From the NCBI GenBank assembly GCA_020466095.1, contig CM035808.1:35667502-35731501 (forward strand): a DNA stretch of 64,000 bases, given 5' to 3'. Numbering within the stretch: position 1 is the stretch's first letter; each line of letters starts with the position of its first letter. The notes under the pieces are model-generated. The model saw only the letters and a program-made list of their open reading frames with translations, was not told the origin of the DNA and did no database searches. The translations under genes were made by a program, and so were the position numbers. Below are positions 61,151-64,000 of the stretch, piece by piece. This DNA comes from Chlorops oryzae (lineage: Eukaryota; Arthropoda; Insecta; Diptera; Chloropidae).

Positions 61151-62634
61151 CAGTGGTCGTCCAATATTACGAATTATTTCTGTGGGATTGTGGAAGAGTA
61201 GCTTAAGTTGACATAAACGAGAAATGAGGTAATGGCCTTGGAGGTATAAGGAAGCCAGGGCGCTAAGGTGTGTCCAATCCATTTTCAAATATCATGATTT
61301 TGTAAGAAGTTATTTGCACTTGTATTTTATGTAGATATGTAGATGATATGTAGATATATACTTTGAAAAACTTTTGCTTTAGACAAAATCTTTTGTGCAC
61401 TTACCCTTTGGGAAGCTCAACTATATGTAAATTAATGGAACAACTGATTGATTTAAAGGGACAATTAATTTAAACTCTGACTTTTTCCTATAGAGAAAAC
61501 TAACTTTTTTAACATGGCGATGTCCTACGGCAAAGTCAATTGTCTGAATATGCATAATTTTAAAAATAATTAGTTAAAAACCAGTTTATTATAAATTGAT
61601 ATGATTTTAGTTTTTCTTTGAGTGATTTCAAAGTTGTTTCTTTCAAGTTAATTGAGAACTACACAGATCCAAGAGGCCACAAAAAGTACTTTATAAATCA
61701 GAACAAATCTTAGAATATTTTCCATTGCGTTTTTTCACGAAGAAGTGCGTCTGTAGGGGGAATTCCTTTTCAATTAAATTACGAAGATTCGTCGTAGAAG
61801 AACGAATTCTTTAAAGAAAATAAGAGTTCAAAATCGTTCAGGGAACCGTTATTTTATTTTATTTTTTTGTGAAATTGGAATGGAAGATTAGAGGAATAGG
61901 CTTTCAACCAAACTTTTTATTCAAAATAATAAAAAAGAAAAGTGGAACTTAAAGAAGCTTTTCTAAGAGCTTGCGCATGACGTTTTTCAAGACTGTGTGG
62001 TTGGCAGCTTCTTTTCTCCTCCATGAGATAATCAAATTTTGCCTTGATGCTTAAAATTTACCTGACTCTTTCAATTCCCAATATCTCCACATCTCATTTC
62101 TGCCTGCGACAGGATTTGAACTCCCGCCTTCGGATTGCTAAGTGCAACCGCTATGCACTCCGCCAAACTGAGAGATCGAATACATGAAGATTTGATATAT
62201 TTTATTAAAGCTCATGAATGTTATCTCAATCAATTGATTTTCAACTAATTGTAGAACATATGTTTTTTCTATCTGACTGCATAAATTCGGATAGGGTAAG
62301 TTGGATCACATATTCTCAATTTTCAATTTAAGTGTGAGAAAATTGAAATTTTACATTTGGATAAAGCGCTTAAGTAGAAAAATTCAAATATCTCAACTTA
62401 AGCCACTCTTCCATATTGCCAGAGATTATTTTTTATTTAAAACAACCTTAAAAGCAAATAATTAATTCATTTATAGAAAAACAAACAATTGCTTTCAAAA
62501 AATGAAGTCATTCGTAGTATCGAAAAGCAAAAATTAATTTTATTCATACTATAGAATAACCAACGTAAAATCTTTGCCTTTCGTACTATTGGAAATTCGT
62601 AGAACCGTTAATACGTTCTACTGGACGACCACTG
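61151..62634. mobile_element. 1.48 kb TA-flanked inverted-repeat element
   Basis: CAGTGGTCGTCCAATATTAC at the left faces CTACTGGACGACCACTG at the right, with TA at 61149-61150 and 62635-62636. Subterminal inverted blocks GGAAGAGTAGCTTAAGTT and AACTTAAGCCACTCTTCC support a single unit. It fits a non-autonomous Tc1/mariner/pogo element. No transposase frame survives; a tRNA-like SINE is nested inside. Confidence 0.8.
61960..62185 (-). mobile_element. tRNA-derived SINE or tRNA pseudogene
   Basis: The minus strand shows TGGCGGAGTGCATAGCGG (A-box region) and GGGAGTTCAAATCC (B-box), spaced as in a tRNA. A non-tRNA body follows. The head differs from that of the SINE at 19556, so it belongs to another family. 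3' limit approximate. Confidence 0.55.
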
Positions 62635-62843
62635 TATTATTATCATCGATTGTCGAAGAAAATGCCATTAAAATGCCAATTAGGATTAAACCACGTCATG
62701 CTGAATTCCGAAAGTCCGAATAGAATACAAATACCTTCACTTTATTTGGTTATTTTCTTCAAATGATACAGCAGTGACTCCTGCGTCCAACGCCTATGGC
62801 ACTGAGATGGTATCTACCTTTATACAATCATCCTTTTCGGTAT

Positions 62844-62844
<1 letters not shown>

Positions 62845-62874
<30 letters not shown>
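62845..62874. repeat. Poly-A run of 30
   Basis: Uninterrupted A tract. It could mark a retroposed 3' end, but no body is recognised upstream. Confidence 0.8.
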
Positions 62875-62876
<2 letters not shown>

Positions 62877-63380
62877 CATTCACACAAAAACCAACGGAAG
62901 TCAGTTAACCATGAATTCTGATTTAACCAAAAATGGTTTCGCGCAATAGAAGGCGCTTTAATCGCCGGTTGAATCCGTGAAACGTTAGGTGACAAACCAC
63001 GATTACGGGAGCAAGCGAAAAAAAGCACAAAGAACCACGACCAATGTGTCGTATGAGTAACGTGCCGTGATAGCAAGCAGCACGTATACGTTCGCTAAAT
63101 GGAGTTCATCCGTCGAAAGCACTACAAACACTCAAGCAAAACATTTAATATCTTGTGGTATGTCGTGCGGCTCGTCAGATGAGAGTACACTGGCCTCAGC
63201 CAAGCAGGCTGAAAAAAGAAGCAGGCCACACACATCCAAGTGCTATACACCATATCGAAAAAATTTGGATATAAAAAAAATTGCGCGGACAAAAAAATCG
63301 CACAGCAGCCGACGGTATTCGTCTGAAATTCGACTACTCTCAGTCTCGTTCCATATTAGAGCGCGTTTCTGCCGAAAACA

Positions 63381-63677
63381 ATGTTCTCTAACCTTTGCTT
63401 TGTGTTTTGTTTTTCAATTTTTATTTTTCATTTCGATCTGGTCGAAAGTCAACCATCAGCTGCGGCATTTTTAAGTAATTTCTATGGCACAGCTACAGGG
63501 GAGTTAATCCGATGGTATTGTGCAAAAAATCGCCAAAAAAAAAAAATTGTCTGCTTCATCGGTTCACTTAAAAAGTTTTTTTGGTTCTATCCTCTTACGT
63601 TGGCGTTTTGTACTTTAACGTTATGTTATACATGTCAGTTTCTTGTAACGCAGCCACGTTGTTCAGTGTCATGCTAA
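63381..63677 (+). CDS. Weak candidate: small open frame with signal-peptide-like start
   Basis: 98 codons. The first 20 or so residues are hydrophobic (LCFVFCFSIFIFHFDLV) followed by ESQPSAAA, which resembles a signal peptide with a cleavage region. An initiator-like CTCTCAGTCTC lies about 40 bases upstream, and TTTTTAA|GTAATTTC at 63471 could be a donor, so this may be a first exon. It shows no known domain. Chance occurrence is quite possible in this A+T-rich sequence. Confidence 0.15.
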   Translation: MFSNLCFVFCFSIFIFHFDLVESQPSAAAFLSNFYGTATGELIRWYCAKNRQKKKIVCFIGSLKKFFWFYPLTLAFCTLTLCYTCQFLVTQPRCSVSC

Positions 63678-64000
63678 CAAGTATTGCGTTTGTGCCATGG
63701 TGTGTGTTGGTCTCTCTTTGAATGGAAATTCTTAATTGATGTAGAAAAAAAAAATGGGATTTTTATACCGATATATGTAATTAGAATTTTAAAAACAACA
63801 TCGCTCGTTTGGAAACATGTTTCCTCAGGATAAAATGCACCAATAAAACATCTAACAAAACGAAATAAATTCACGACTTCTTGCCTTTGAGGAAAAATTA
63901 AATTACCAATTTTTCAATTGGTTTAAGCTGCTCGTAAAATTCTATTCTTGAGTTAAATTGAATTCGAAAGCAATTCACATTCGAGTACAAAGCCTAAAAA

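Overview
The window looks like nuclear DNA of a higher fly, and a tephritid-type fruit fly is my best guess. This is inferred from two insect-type Runx genes, short GT-AG introns beside very long ones, abundant A+T, and a dense load of small inverted-repeat transposons, a tRNA-derived SINE and non-LTR debris. I see no bacterial, viral or CRISPR content.

Two genes are well supported and they point toward each other. At the left edge (+ strand, stop at 3632) are the last two coding exons of a Runx-family transcription factor whose Runt domain must lie left of the window. On the right (- strand, 60664 down to 47128) is a complete second Runx gene. I rebuilt it from five exons joined by four clean GT-AG introns, all in phase 1. 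It encodes 624 residues: an Asn/Ser-rich N terminus, an intact Runt domain (about residues 79-208) split over exons 1 and 2, a conserved FHFAFGQRPFHF linker exon, and a C-terminal exon ending in the Groucho-binding VWRPY. Both proteins end in VWRPY and share an LY(S/T)QLY motif. Insects are known to carry four Runx genes (runt, lozenge, RunxA, RunxB), often clustered. I cannot safely decide which paralogues these are.

The 43.5 kb between the two stop codons has no gene I can support. It is filled with mobile-element remains. These include hAT-like elements with 8-bp target duplications (one keeps a BED-finger start and was later hit by a SINE), PIF/Harbinger-like elements with 3-bp duplications, Tc1/mariner/pogo-like elements, a non-LTR reverse-transcriptase tail, and several near-perfect fold-back elements. 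A tandem duplication at 38-40 kb has a different element inserted in each copy, so each copy preserves the empty site of the other. From about 28.2 to 31.7 kb lies a 3.5 kb structured satellite (ATCTC/ATC units, then a 13-bp unit, then a pure CTTAT pentamer) whose other strand carries a GATA-factor consensus every 5 bp.

The large introns of the right-hand gene and its upstream flank (60.8-64 kb) carry further hAT-like miniature elements, a 1.48 kb TA-flanked inverted-repeat element and a tRNA-like SINE. A possible small secreted-protein exon at 63381 is weak.
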